The notes beneath the pieces are model-generated. The model ran no database searches and was not told the DNA's origin. It saw only the letters and a program-made list of their open reading frames with translations. 64,000 nt of DNA from Halictus rubicundus (lineage: Eukaryota; Arthropoda; Insecta; Hymenoptera; Halictidae), in contig NC_135158.1 of NCBI RefSeq assembly GCF_050948215.1, forward strand, positions 3,519,822 to 3,583,821, given 5' to 3'. Positions 1 through 12,523 of this stretch are shown here, in pieces. The translations under genes were made by a program, and so were the position numbers. The first letter of the stretch is position 1. The number at the start of each line of letters is the position of its first letter.

Positions 1-358
1 TGCGCCGGTCGGGACCACCGAAACGGCATAAACGCCGTCGATTGAGGAGCAATTCGGAGCCATTAGCTCAACGAGGTAACTCGTACGGTCCGCGGAGGAG
101 ACGAGAGCCGAGTCAGAGCATCGAGTCGGACGAGTCCGAAAAAGGCTGGCGCGCGATCGATTTGCATATCGTGCAACGAAGCCGCATAATCGGGCTGGAA
201 AGCCCGATATTTACGTTCGATTGCAGAAGGCGGCTTCGGGGGGAAACGGTTCGGCTGTAGAGAGACAGAGAGGAGAGGTGGGGAACCGTACAAATACGGA
301 CGCGGTCTCCGTCATTAATTTACAACGATGCGAGCCCACCGGCATCAGGCTGCCTGGC

Positions 359-390
359 AGAGAGAGAGAGAAAGAGAGAGAGAGAGAAAA
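359..390. repeat. GA microsatellite inside an inverted repeat
   Basis: An imperfect GA tract flanked by CTGCCTGGC (350-358) and GCCAGGCAG (394-402), a perfect 9-bp inverted repeat that could extrude the tract as a loop. Confidence 0.85.
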
Positions 391-402
391 CCAGCCAGGC
401 AG

Positions 403-3400
403 ACGGGACTCTCCTCTCTATGCTCGACCGTAGTTATTTTCAATCACCGGCATTTACACGTCGCCTCTCGGTCGCGTTCCGACTCGGCTGCCCGATGACT
501 AATATCGGTTGCGCAAGCTGCAACGCAAACGAGAATCAATAGAGTCATTATTTCGCCGGCCGACGCGAAAATCTCAGCGCCGCTTTTGGTCGCGTGTCCG
601 TTTCCCACGAATCGCGTCCCTGCAATTAGCGGTCAGACAATGATCCTGGCCACACCGTGCCACGGAACAAACAAACGCTGTCTCTCCTCGTCAGACTTAC
701 GCGTGTCTCGATCATCGCCGTCTCTCCTACTCCGTAATATGCTATTTTTGAATGTTATCCGCGTATTTTTGCGCGCGGAGTCTTCGGCCTGGCTGCTCAC
801 CTTTTATTTTGTTGTTCGTTCGGTCTGCGATACCCGGAGACTGCGAGAGTTATCCGGATGATTTAGACCATTTCTTTGAACTTTTGCGATGCTTTCCGTC
901 GGCGACGTTCGAGTGAAGAAAACTTCCTAACATTTCAGATGCGTTATCTTTCTGTTTCGTTGTGAAGCAGATCTTCATGCGAAATAGAAATTATCTGCAT
1001 CGTTTGCATAAATTATTCTATTAATAATTTCAATAGAGCACGCCCGTTTATTGGTCACACAAGACTGAACAACATTCCCCACGCTATTTTTACCCGGACA
1101 AAACAAAATAACCGGTTCCCGATTCTAATTTCCCAATCGCTCGATCTATAAACATCGAAACACTACATAAAATTCTCGAGCCAATCACCAGGCGATTTTT
1201 AAACGAGCTACGAAAGCCGAGTGTCAATAAAGACTATCTCGTCATTCTGACAGGACATAACAAAGCAGCGGGGTGTATCGATAACCATGCGTGTCGCGTT
1301 GGAACAGCAAAACGTGTTTGCTACGCAGCATTTGATTCTCGAAACCGTCAGCGGATAATTCGCGTGAAAGAAAACCGATCGAGATCAGAAAAAAACTGAA
1401 AGGGGACTAGGGTTTCGCGGTTTAATTTATATTCGTTTGGGAAACCGATTTACCGGCAGGAGAAAATGATTACAGTGATTTCTCTATATATGTCGCCAGG
1501 GCTGGACGATAAACGTCGCGGAATTATCCCCACTGCCGTAGTGGTAAGCTCGAGAGGCCTCGGACGCCGCGGACTGTAAACATAACACGACTCGGTTATA
1601 TCTCCTGCACGATACACGACGCTGGCAAGACCCGTGTTGTTGACATGTATCGAGAACTCACTCATTTCCCGAATTAAGCTCCGCCGAAAAAGGAAACCGA
1701 GAGCGCGGTTTTTATCGGCAGCCGTTCGAGCAACTCGTTAACGAGTCGATGCATTGTGCGACGTGACACATGAACGAACTATAATACTGTAGCGCGAATT
1801 GTTCGGACGCGTCGGTGGACATTACCAGCCCGCACGATAAAACAGCTTTTATCGGAGAGGAAACCACCGGCCGTGGCCGATCGATGCCTCTATTTATAGT
1901 AAATTTCAATCGTATCGATGCGCGGGATCGATCGTACCCATTTGAAATTATAATCAGCCAATTAGCAAACTTGATGGTCGTCGTGGAAATACGGGGAGAG
2001 GCGACGCGCGCACGGATTCGAAATGTTTCCATGACGATGCGCCTGCAGCCGAGATCATGCCACTCGAAAATTATACTTCGGCGACCTTATTTGTCGGTCG
2101 AGAGAGTGTTCCCGTTTGGTCGACGCAAATCATCGATCCTCTAATTATACTTTCTCGAAACGTGACATCGTGAAATTATGTCTTTCGAAATCGGGTCCTC
2201 CGAATTGTTTTGGAATTTTGCGTGTACGAAAAACAAACGTTCCTTCGACATCCGTGGAAAAATTATACCGGCATCTCGATTAGTTTCTTTGTTGTTGCAT
2301 GACAAGGTAGGAAGTGTTACGGTACAGTGGATATACATATACATACATTTGCTCTTTCCATGACCGCCACTTTGTGAAAACACATGTTTTGTTTACTTTG
2401 TCTTAGCTGAAGGTAATGTGCGTGATTACAGGTTGGAAACATGTTGAAAAATTTTTCCACTCCAAGATCTAATTCCGGAGAATAATCGGTGTCATAGATT
2501 AAAGCAATTTCTGTCCATGCGAAGTAGAAACTGCCAGTCACGATCGGACAAGTTAACCAATATGTAAGTACTATGTACTCCTATTCGACAGTGTCGAGCG
2601 TACGTCAATCCTATAAATAGAATCACCTTTTTATCAATGGTACCATCAATGACAATACAATTTGCATTTTACACGATTGCAACAGTGTTGTCCAACGTGG
2701 CAACTCCTTGACACGACATGCTGCAGATAAGATGCAATAACTCGGGCGCTATACATCATACGTGTACATTCTCGAAGCCTCGGTAAACAAGCACAAAATT
2801 TTTCAACAACCCAGCTCCATTAATTACTAGCCTGACATTAATTTAAAACCCGACATTCTTCGGTATCTTTAAAATTTGCTGGAAAAGAGAATACTGTTTC
2901 CCAGTTGGATAAATAAATAACGTCAGCGGGGTGTCTCCGGTGCTCTCCGATCTTCCGATAGTTTTACAATGATCGCGTAACGCGAGCCGTATTACGCTCG
3001 GATATTCGCCGGTGAATCAGTTCTCGCAATCGGACACCTCGCGCGTATCGTCGTGCCCGCCCGCCGCTTGTTGCACGGTCTCGATTTCTAGGAAGTCTTT
3101 CGTAATCGGCGATTCGTTTTCCGACGACATGAATGACGGAGCACAGGCCCCGGTCGGTTCCCGTTCGCCCATCGGGGAAACGGTTGCATCGCGTGACATT
3201 GCGTGCACCGAGAGTTCATGCCTTATCCGCGCGCATCTATCGAACCGTGCGCCTGTAATTTAGCCGCGCGGACTCAACAGCCGGTTAATCGCGGCGACTG
3301 GGAGTTCTGGGAAACGCGATCCTCGTTCCCGGTAATTCTACCGGTGACTTGGCTCGCGTCTGCAAATACCGGTGGGTCCCGAGAGAGGAGAGAGAGGAGA

Positions 3401-5928
3401 GGCTCTCTCGGTCACGTTGCAGCTCGAGGTTCACGCGTTCGAACAACTCCAAACCAGAGTTTCATAAACTGTGCCTGCGACCGTCAAGACGATTTCAACT
3501 CGCTGATAACGCTGAATTATCGGTGAACCGTGCATCTTTATGCGAAGTAAATTTGTCTGACCTTGGCCGAAGACCTGACACGTTCATATTTTGGTTCAAC
3601 TGTACTTCTCTTCTTTAATGGTTTCAAGAAGTTCGAAATTGTACGCTAGTATTCTTACATTGTTTCGGTCTTTCAACTGTTTTAAATTTCCGTGTTATTG
3701 TTGTAGTCGTGACCAGAACGTAGATTGTCATGCAAATTCCTTTTTTGTATAGGCTGCTTTGTGGAAAAACATTCTGTCGTCTGTCGGGAGGTTCTCCCAG
3801 GTCGAAACAAAAATATAATACTGTTGGTTTTAATTAATAGCGACACTTCCTCGAACATTGCAAATTTGCATATGCTATAAATGCATGAACACACGAAGAT
3901 CCCGTTATGGTTATATGTTTTTTTATTGAGAGGAATCTTTAAAAAGAAATAAATATGGGATAAGGAATTCTTCATTTCAGGCTTTGTTTCTCGGGATAGG
4001 TCGCGTGTCTGTGCATGACTTGCCTGTTCTACTTCCCGCAACAGTACGTTCAGACTTGATTTTCTCGAAAACGCAGCACCACATAAAAATTCTTCCCATA
4101 CGTTTATCATTAATTTTTTAACGAAGAATACGAGTAGCATAATTCAACCACGATGCGCCCATAATGAACCGCCACGTATCATGAGAAAGAAAAACATCTG
4201 CACCATTATCAACGGTATTAATTGTCCATGAATTATGCATTCGATTAATCTGCATACCTAGAAGAAAAATATTTGCAGTGTAATTAACGCTACTAATTGG
4301 CTGCAAATTATGAGTCAGGCCTAGCCTACGCTTCAAACCCGAACAGTCACATAAACACTGTCCCCTGAAAAACTGGAAATTAAACAATGCTGAACAGAAC
4401 GACTCGCACAGATTATAAACGTACGTCTCAGAAAGAATGGTTCTAAAAAAGGAGAGGAGGGAGGAAGGTGACGGATGAAATGTCAGAAAAAGCATTTTGC
4501 GCAAGCCGCAAGAGTCCCAAGGACCCCTCCTCGCGTACGCGTCTCGCAAAGTGATTTGCGAACCCGGTGCGCCGCTGCAAGGACGCGGGCGCTACACGCA
4601 TCCGGGCTGCAGCTTGTTAAGCTCTTCAAGGCCAGGCGGGCCCATCCTTGGAATTTTAATCAGTCCATTTGACTATCGCTCCCCCCTTGACCGACCTTCG
4701 CGCCGCCGCGTCTTGTATTCGGTAATGGCCGTCCCAAACTCGGCCCGATCTACTGACTTTGTTCCTTTTTATCTTGGCACCGCATCGACGGTTCTATCAG
4801 GATCCTAGGTAGACAACTGGAGGCCTCGGGGCAATCGTCTGTGACCTCACCGGGGTCCTATATCCTCTTATTCCATTTCGACATATCGGATTATCCTGTC
4901 CTCTAACTTAAATTAAGATCCCATTTTAGAATCGCGATCTTTGGCTCATTCGCAGGAGGAAAGCTTGGGGCGATGTCTGGAGGTTGACGAAGATGCCTCG
5001 GGCTTGGGTTAAGTCTGGGTTGGAGATCAGCTATTCTCAAACTAAAATCCTATTTTAAAATCTTCCAGTTCCCTCTGTTCTACTTGCTTGCAACAAAGTT
5101 TAAAAACTGAAGAAGCGCCTTAGATGCTCTTACGATCGCCGTAGACTCGCAAACTATTCTAAGCTACCGTCAAGACTACAAGATGACAGAACCACTATTA
5201 TAAGTGTCGATGTATCCAAACGTCTCGTGCTGAAAAATGAGGCATAGCCTCGCTGCCACAAGGTGTGGCAGTGTGCTGGAGTGTTTGCAACCGGAGGGGG
5301 ATCAACGACGATTTCGCGAAGCAAATCGTGGGAGAATCCGCAACCACCCACGCGAGGTGCAGCACGCGCGAGCGACACTCGACAGACACCTGCGCACACA
5401 TTCGAGGTGTGTATTTATAGTCGATAAACCAATTGTTTACGCAGCCAGCCGATTCTTAGGTGCCGTTGCATCAGTAGAAGCTAAGAAAGAATAAACGATA
5501 AAGAAAGAGGGAGAGAGAAACGAGCAAGATGAGAAAAAGAAGAATAACAGCCGACAGTCCAAGAGACGAGTTTCACTTGTCGCCGACGCAATTAACGATG
5601 TTTTTCGCTTGAAGCATTTTTGCGCAGTTAGGCGATAAAAGTCTACTCGCGCTGATGCCCTTCTGTTCAGTCCTCAATAACAGCTCAGCCCACTGTGCAG
5701 TATGCTTCATCGAAAATGCTGCCAGATGTCTGTGTCACCCCATTGATTATAGAAATGATCTTGCATCGAAACTTCGCTGACTCAAGAGGCCTTTGATAGA
5801 AAATTGTCCTCCAAGCTCTATAATACAGTTAGATCTTTCTTGTTCCAAAGATGCTTTCATTTGAAATAATTGAGCAAATTTCTTGGACACACGTTGTCGT
5901 GGACACCGTGCGAAATATAAATAAATTC
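403..5928. other. gene-free stretch
   Basis: Alternating GC-rich and AT-rich DNA with one family B piece (955). Minus frames of 152 and 143 codons at 3682-4140 and 4118-4549 overlap each other and show no domain or coding-like composition. Nothing else is supported. Confidence 0.5.
955..1040 (+). repeat. dispersed repeat family B copy
   Basis: GAAATAGAAATTATCTGCAT core, shared with 22783, 49854 and 59115. Confidence 0.35.
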
Positions 5929-6015
5929 TGCCTTGCCATTTTATGCATTTACGACAAAATGCGAGAAGTTGCAATTTAAAAGAGCAGTAAAGTTGAAACA
6001 ATTTAAGAATATCGA
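5929..6015 (+). repeat. dispersed repeat family A copy
   Basis: Contains ATTTTATGCATTTACGACAAAA followed by an AGTTGCAATTT-like block and an AATTTAAGAAT-like end. It aligns in order with the copies at 9492 and 19346. Confidence 0.5.
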
Positions 6016-6465
6016 CGAATTATCTCTAGCTCATTGAAGTTATTAAAGAAAGAACAAAACGTCTGCCCGATCCCTGTTTGTCGCAACCATGGTAGAAAAT
6101 TTTTATTTCGCATAAAGGTGTTTAAATGTCAGCGTGTAATGAACTTTAAATTGAAGATACACAGTGAATGTCGACACGGCGACTCGTCGATCGTGCTGCT
6201 CATCTCCGAAAAAACAAAAACGCGCGCCCCTCTGGGGCGTGGCCCGGGTATCTTGTGACGCAACCGGCGATGCACAAAAGAGAAATCACGGTTGGCAGGC
6301 CGCGAGCGAAAGATAATGGCCGGTTTGCATTAGGAACGAGCTGCGCGCCGCAGATAACGCCGCGATTATCGCCCGGGAGCCGGATTATTCCCGAGCCAGA
6401 CGATACTTTCCCGGGGGCAATCGGGATCTATCGCGCGGTGTACACGCGTTTCTTGTTTTCAACCG

Positions 6466-6484
6466 CTGTTGCTGCTGCTGCTGC
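6466..6484. repeat. short CTG trinucleotide run
   Basis: TGTTGCTGCTGCTGCTGC. Confidence 0.8.
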
Positions 6485-6695
6485 GGTAGCTTGCAGCTTT
6501 TCCCGACGCTCTGTGCCCCCGTTCCTGCACCTTGAACTTGCTGATGCGACCAGAGATAATAAGCAACTCGCCACAGCTCGCGCGTGTTTCGCTTTCTTCC
6601 CCTTATCTCGGGTGCGAGCCAAACTTTCGCAAATGTAACCCCCTTCCGAGACGAAAATTCCGCTCTCCGCTACCCAGACACTGTTACTGCTTTAA

Positions 6696-6770
6696 CTAGA
6701 CTGTCGCACTTCGTGCAAATATATTTTTACAGAAACTGAAGCAAATTTGAAGAAATTTTTTCATATTTTT
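6696..6770 (+). repeat. possible family A copy (weak)
   Basis: Shares the CTAGACTG start and an AT-rich TTTGAAGAAATTTTT-like body. The TTTATGCATTTATGA core is decayed, so membership is uncertain. Confidence 0.25.
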
Positions 6771-7888
6771 ATCGAACGCGTGGTCCCAGAAGTATTTCTC
6801 AGCCCCCAAAAGCTTCGCAGACAGTGCAAACAATAATCCGAGTTCCAAGGGAACGATTCCAGCTCAAAGGGAATAATCTCGGCCGGGCATAAAACTAATT
6901 TTCGAAAAGTTTAATAAGTTCGTTGCCGGGAGGCATGGCATTCGCCGGCGGCGTCGACCAGCGTGTCTCGAGCGTGTTGTCGCGTCGGATTAGGCTTTGG
7001 CAGCGAATGGGATTTACAAGGTAGCTCGGGCAAACATATTTCGAGGGACTTATCGGTTCCCGTAACCGTGGGTTGGCGAATCTCCGTCGAATCTCCGCTC
7101 GGAGCGCAATCTTCTCGCATCCGAAGTTAGATTGGCCGCGCGAGGAGGCGACCGGCTCTCTCTCGCTACCTAACAGAGCGTGAGCGGCTACGAGAGAGAA
7201 TCGAGTCTCGGTGTCCTTGAGCGTGCAGGATGGGGCGGAGGATTCGCTTCACGAATTACTTACGCGCGACGTGAGGATCCTACCAAGAGCGCAGCTGCCT
7301 GCTGCAATTTCCACGCGCGGGACACGTCCGCGTGAGAAGAGAGAACAAGAGAGACAGAGAGAAACCATAGAGAACAAGCGAGGAGCCTAACACCGCTGGA
7401 GCAGGCACGCTGCGGGCCTCCTAAAGAAGCTCGCAGGTGTGCGCTAATGAGTCGAACGATAATGGAAGCCCGGCGCGAACGAGTCCGGGACACAATGGCC
7501 GTGTCCGGCCTGAGAGGTGTCGCGGGAACATTTTCACGAGCTTTGGGTTTCGTAACCGATCTTCCACCCAGCCCGTGAGATCCGAGCGTGAAAGGCGGAG
7601 AGAGAACGTCGAGACGCTGAGCACACATCTTCTGTGGACTCTGCGGCAATGTGTACTCTGATGCTTTCCCAGAATTTCCCAATTGACGAGCACCGATACG
7701 ATACGCAGGATCTTCCGAATCTTAACATCTCCGATGGATGCGGCTACCTGGAGCTCTGGGACCGAGCATATTTGTCTACTAACCTCAGCTCCTTGGTTAG
7801 CACACATGATCTATATAAATAATTGTTAGGAAAGCAGCAGCAGCAGCTGGGACAATGAGTACGTTCTTCTATAGTTAGGTATGAAATC

Positions 7889-8544
7889 TTAACCCTTACC
7901 ACTCGAATGACGACTGTAAGGGCGCCACTAAAAATTGTTGTATCATTATTCAAAATATGTTCAACGTTATTAAATTTGTTTGTATTTAATAAATTGCTAA
8001 ACACTCCAGCATTGTACGAGTAAATTACAGTATTGTACGAGTATTTGTAACATGAAAGAATATATACAGGGTCATCCGTTTTTAAACGGCCAAACGCCAA
8101 CCAGCTATAGAGGACCCCAAATGGAACAACTTTCACCCCTAACACTTTCTTTGATTCGAAGTTATTTCATTCAGTCTCCACGGCGTGCCCCATGTCAAAA
8201 AAACCAACATCCAAAGGTCATACAGAAAAGTTGACTTAATAAAAAAGATGCCCCTATTTATTTTAAACCAAACAAAGGAAAAATCATCAAGATACATAAT
8301 TGCAGTCCTAATATATTTAGTCTTAAGTGAACGCAAAAAATGACGGGTTTTTGCAATTATCTAAAAATCAAGACCGAATCAAAAAAAGTGTTAGGGGTGA
8401 AAGTTGTTTCATTTGGGGTCCTCTATAGCTGGTTGACGTTTGGCCGTTTAAAAACGGATGACCCTGTATATAGAAGGGAAATATTCTAGGTCGGAAGAGA
8501 TGTTTCGTTTTGGAGTTGAAATAGCTTCGGGTGCAAAGGGTCAA
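7889..8544. mobile_element. TTAA-type (piggyBac-like) MITE, interrupted by another MITE
   Basis: The left end reads TTAACCCTTACCACTCGAA and the right end reads TTCGGGTGCAAAGGGTCAA, which is an imperfect inverted repeat. TTAA at 7889-7892 and a decayed TCAA at 8541-8544 fit the target duplication expected for piggyBac-like elements. Without the 412-bp insertion at 8061-8472 the element is about 244 bp. A second, reversed copy lies at 19279-19638. There is no coding capacity. Superfamily assignment rests only on the ends. Confidence 0.75.
8061..8472. mobile_element. foldback MITE with ~98-bp inverted repeats, nested
   Basis: The terminal inverted repeats (8061-8158 and about 8375-8472) start TATATACAGGGTCATCCG and match over roughly 98 bp with only a few mismatches (for example CGCC versus CGTC, GGAAC versus GAAAC). 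The remaining ~216-bp centre is AT-rich and has no reading frame of note. The ends begin with TATA, suggesting a TA or TATA target. It is inserted in the TTAA-type MITE at 7889-8544, so it is the younger insertion. It could be a Tc1/mariner-related MITE; the superfamily is uncertain. Confidence 0.88.
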
Positions 8545-9491
8545 TAAAGCGACTGTCGGTGTATGATGATCGTTGAACGATCGTCAAAACAAAGGCGACT
8601 CCAGTGACCTAGACCACCGCGTCCTTCAGACGACCTCGCCCGCGAAGAATGCAACAAGATAAATGGCACACGTTGAATCGAGTTGCATCGCGAAACGGAA
8701 GTGGACGCGCGTCCGTGGGACTACTTTCAAATCGTGGAAAGGAATCTGCATTCGCGGAATGTCGCGGAAGATCGCGACAGGCAGGCTTGGCCGATTCGGG
8801 GGACCGGTTCTTCCGGTCGTTTTCAGATTTCCTATTAATAGGTGGCATAAGCATGCGGAATGGCATCGAGGCGAGGAACACCGACGAGAAAGGGAAGAGA
8901 GAAGGAGAAGGAGGGAAGACCAAAAAAAACGCGCAACAACTTTCGCGTACGAGACGAGAGGGACACAAGCGACACGCCGCTGGTTCGCCGATACGTGCAT
9001 CGAATCGGGAACGATCTCTCGCGGTTAGGTTCGCTGCGAAACGGAGATTCGTCGGTGATCTCGCTTTAATCGCATGGTAATTCCGCGAAACGGCCGGCTA
9101 ATTAACCCGAGAATCCTGCTGAAATAAATACACTCGCTCGGTCCGGTCTCGGTTCTATCACGAGGTATACACGGTGGTGTAACTTCATAAAGCCTCGGGA
9201 AGTTTCCGCGAAGCTCTCCTACTCGCCCGGAGATAACGATCGTCCGCATAACATTAGCCGAGCAAAATGCACTTCGATGTTCCGAAGTCTATGCCGCGCT
9301 TACTATACACGCTGCCGCGAAGTTTGTAGGCAGACGGTGCGGCGAACGTATTATGTTGCGGGATTACGTTATTCGAAACTGTGACTTCGAGCTTCGGTTA
9401 CTATCTACCGTTTAATCGTACTTCTTTCGCTAATGCCAATGCTTCAAGGCTTATGTCAATAACCAAAGTTTTGTGCAATGTAAATGAATCA

Positions 9492-9590
9492 CTAGCCTGC
9501 GAATTTTACGCATTTATGACTAAAATTAGTGCAATTCGAAATGGTACGAAGATTACAAATCTTTGAAAACGTTAATATATTACTTCTAAG
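9492..9590 (+). repeat. dispersed repeat family A copy
   Basis: Starts CTAGCCTGCGAATTTTACGC and continues ATTTATGACTAAAATTAGTG, then GCAATTCGAAATGG, ending GTTAATATATTAC. It is one of the clearest copies. Confidence 0.6.
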
Positions 9591-9659
9591 ATTATTCAAG
9601 GCAGAAAGAACACGACAATTTTTATTTTCCATGGAGATCCGCGTTTCAACAAGAGAATC

Positions 9660-9717
9660 TACACAAAATTCTGGAAACAAATTACGGGGTGGTACCCCAG
9701 TGTTGACACAAGGGTTA
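9660..9717. mobile_element. orphan MITE end (TTGACACAAGGGTTAA)
   Basis: The terminus TTGACACAAGGGTTAA is preceded by the palindrome GGGGTGGTACCCC. It matches the ends of the 28763-28914 element. No partner end was found nearby, so this may be a fragment. Confidence 0.35.
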
Positions 9718-10498
9718 ACAGCGTAGAACGTAATTAATGTTTGTTTGCAAGCAGACGGGCAAAATCCGCAATACCGTTCACCATCCATCTCCATTTCCTC
9801 AGTATCGGCCAACAGTAAATCGACAAGGGTATAAATATTTTCGTACACTCTGGGGTCTGCAGCGAGGGGCGTATATGCGTGAAGGAGGAGTCTCTCTCTC
9901 CCGGGGCAATTATTTGTAAACCCGGGCGTCGAAGCCGAAATTCTTCTGTTTTCCCATGGTGTATCGGCTCCGGGATAATTTCTCCCTATCCATGGCGGAG
10001 GCAAAGCGATCCTCGAAGTCTCCGGAGGCGAGTAAACGCTCCGTCGCGATTACCGAAACCCCTGGTTTACACAGCTCCCTCAAATCGACGGGTTTTCTGG
10101 CAGTACCGGTGACGAGTCGCACTCGACTTCGACAAAGCGACGAATTCCGTCGACAACAGTGCTGTACCCTGTGCCCCCCTTTGCTCCCTGCGGGGGGTGT
10201 CTGTATCTGACACACGTAAAATCGCAGGCTTTTAAGCCCGGGCCCGGGCTCCGCGGCGACAGTGTCAAAGACAGCCTGACAAAGGGGGTGTGGACAGGAC
10301 TTGACGAAATAGTCGGGTGGAAAGGTCGCCGTGTTTACGGACACGCGTTCCCGCAGGGTGGCTGGCTCCCTCGGCACACAATCCACCCTCTATCTCTCTA
10401 ACACCCCCGCACACCCCGTTCTCGCTCGGCTTTCCCATGGACATCGATACCCTGACTCGATAATTCGTCGTGTCGAGGAACGGTACCTATCTCTATCG

Positions 10499-10544
10499 CT
10501 CTCTCTCTCTCTCTCTCTCTCCCTCTGTGTGTGTCTGTGTGTGT
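10499..10544. repeat. compound CT/GT microsatellite
   Basis: CT units to about 10525 followed by GT/CT-GT units to 10544. Confidence 0.95.
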
Positions 10545-11009
10545 ATACACGCCGAACCCGTCTACCACGGCTTAGGACAAATCTTTCAGGAAAGAGGACA
10601 CGGGATTAGTCTCAGGAGTTCCGGTAAACCGCCGCACCGGTGGGAGACACCTGTCTTCCGCGCACCCGGCCACCAGCTCTCGACGCCGAGCTGTCAAGGA
10701 GGGGGGACAAGTTTCCACAGACCTTGTCCGGACGTCGCACCTGATCGGCAACTCCTTCGAGAGAGCCCCCCTAAGGCATACGAATCGACTTCGAGGATTG
10801 TTTGCGCCCGACGGAATCTGTAATCCGCGAAGAATGACCGAACGCTACCTGGATCCTCGGCTTTGATCAATTAGCCACCCTGCAGAATTTATTTCGTCTT
10901 CCTCGTTGCCAAGCAAGCCATGCATCGCCATTGTCAATTCTTGCTTCAGAGTAAATTCGATTTCTATATTAAAATGCGAAGTCATTGTTCGCCATTTTCA
11001 TCGTTTTAG

Positions 11010-11100
11010 TAATTTTACTAGATCGATTCTTCCAACTTTCACACAGTGTCGAATTACAGTTACTCATTTTTCTCATAAATGCATAAACTTCGCAGTCTAG
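11010..11100 (-). repeat. dispersed repeat family A copy, reversed
   Basis: The reverse complement starts CTAGACTGCGAAGTTTATGC, then ATTTATGAGAAAAATGAGTA and ACTGTAATTCG. It aligns almost without gaps to the copy at 19346. Confidence 0.65.
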
Positions 11101-11689
11101 GCATTAACGTATTGCTTCATACTGTTTAGAAATTGAATACCTCGCTACAAAAACAAGGTGGTGCATGCATCTTTTACGAACCTTGCACTTCTGAAAAGAT
11201 TGACTGACTAAACATCTTGCACAAACATACCAGAAAATCGAAGTAACTCGTGAAAGAAAAATTGAAACACCATTATACACGAAGCAGATTCCAATTAGAG
11301 TTGCATTGGATACGTTCGAGAAAAAATGCTTGAATCTGGACAACCGATTCCATCGCCAATATAAGATCAACGCAGCAGGTCTGTAAAAGGACATTGAGCG
11401 ATAACGAATAATATTCGGAGAAACATGCTGGGTTCCTCGGTATCTCGATACTGCGTCCAGTTGTCCGGTGAGGATTTTCTGAAGAACGGAGGATTGAGAT
11501 ATTCGCGTGTAAACCGCTTCGAAACAGACTCGGTTGGGTCTCTCTTCTCATCGGTGTGCATGATGCCGTGCAGCCGCCGAGGGACCGCACCACGTCGAAA
11601 CTGGTTTCTAAACCCGGGACCACGCGTGTCCATCCGAAAGCGAGGCCTGGACCGGTCCGTGTAAGCGAGAGGGGACAAAGAGGAACGAA

Positions 11690-11752
11690 AAAGAGAAGAA
11701 GAAGAAGAGATGTAGTAGTGGTGGTAGTAGTAGCAATAGTAGTAGTAGAAGG
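11690..11752. repeat. AGA and GTA trinucleotide tract
   Basis: AGA units run into GTA/GTG units. The tract keeps several frames open (poly-Val on plus, poly-Tyr on minus), which explains the long spurious frames at 11367-12320. Confidence 0.85.
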
Positions 11753-12523
11753 GATCGTGATACCTTCTCGCTGCAGGATACGCATCAAGGACCCAGGACG
11801 AATCCCGTCCAATAAGCCGAAATGGAATCAACGGATAAAGAGCTCTTTCCCGGGGACACGTAGTGCTCGCGCGAGAAAGGAAGTCGAACGATCGTATAAG
11901 GTCCTCTCTACGATCTCGTGGCGAGGACTTATCCCCGTCGTGATAACGTGGAACGAATTCCCGGGGCTGTCGCGCGGGGGTGGCCAGGATTACCTGAAAA
12001 CTCGTCCAGAGGTTAATCCGCTTCGAGTTCGCTCGTACGCAGTTATACGCGCTGCTAAGAGACGCGCGCACTGTAGGAACCTGCAAGGATTATGCGTCCT
12101 CCGACACACACACAGGACCAACGCGAAACGCTCGTCCCGCGAATCACAGTCCTCGAAGCCGGCGAAGCGCGCTGGCAAAGTTGCACGGTCTTGTGTGCAA
12201 CTATCGCGGGCTGTCCCGGTGCTCAGACTTCGACAACCCTACGCGTTGCTTAGGAGAAACGCTCTGGTTAAAAGCGCACTGTTATCTGTATCTGGGGAGC
12301 TTTGTCGGAGAGGCAACTAGGATCCTCTTGCTCCTGGGATCTTGAAGCGTCGACGGAGCTGATTGCTCCCGGAAGGAACTGTGATTCCCTCTTGTTAGGA
12401 TTTTGATGCAGCCGTGTCTGCTTAATTTTCCAGTATTAGAGCCTGTTGCGACTGTATTCGCGAGGATTTGGAGCTCAGGTCAGGTAAATTGCAATGTAGT
12501 GCAGTAGGATCAGTGTAGTGCAG

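Larger units (their letters stand above)
8545..12523. other. gene-free stretch
   Basis: Apart from the listed repeats, two GC-rich blocks (8600-9100, 9880-10800) carry overlapping open frames on both strands without recognisable domains. The frames at 11367-12320 derive from trinucleotide tracts. Confidence 0.5.

Noticed and set aside
3682..4549. 152- and 143-codon minus frames
   Set aside because: They overlap each other in different frames and show no coding character.
11367..12320. Overlapping 239- and 254-codon frames on opposite strands
   Set aside because: Kept open by the AGA/GTA trinucleotide tract (poly-Val, poly-Tyr); no domain recognised.
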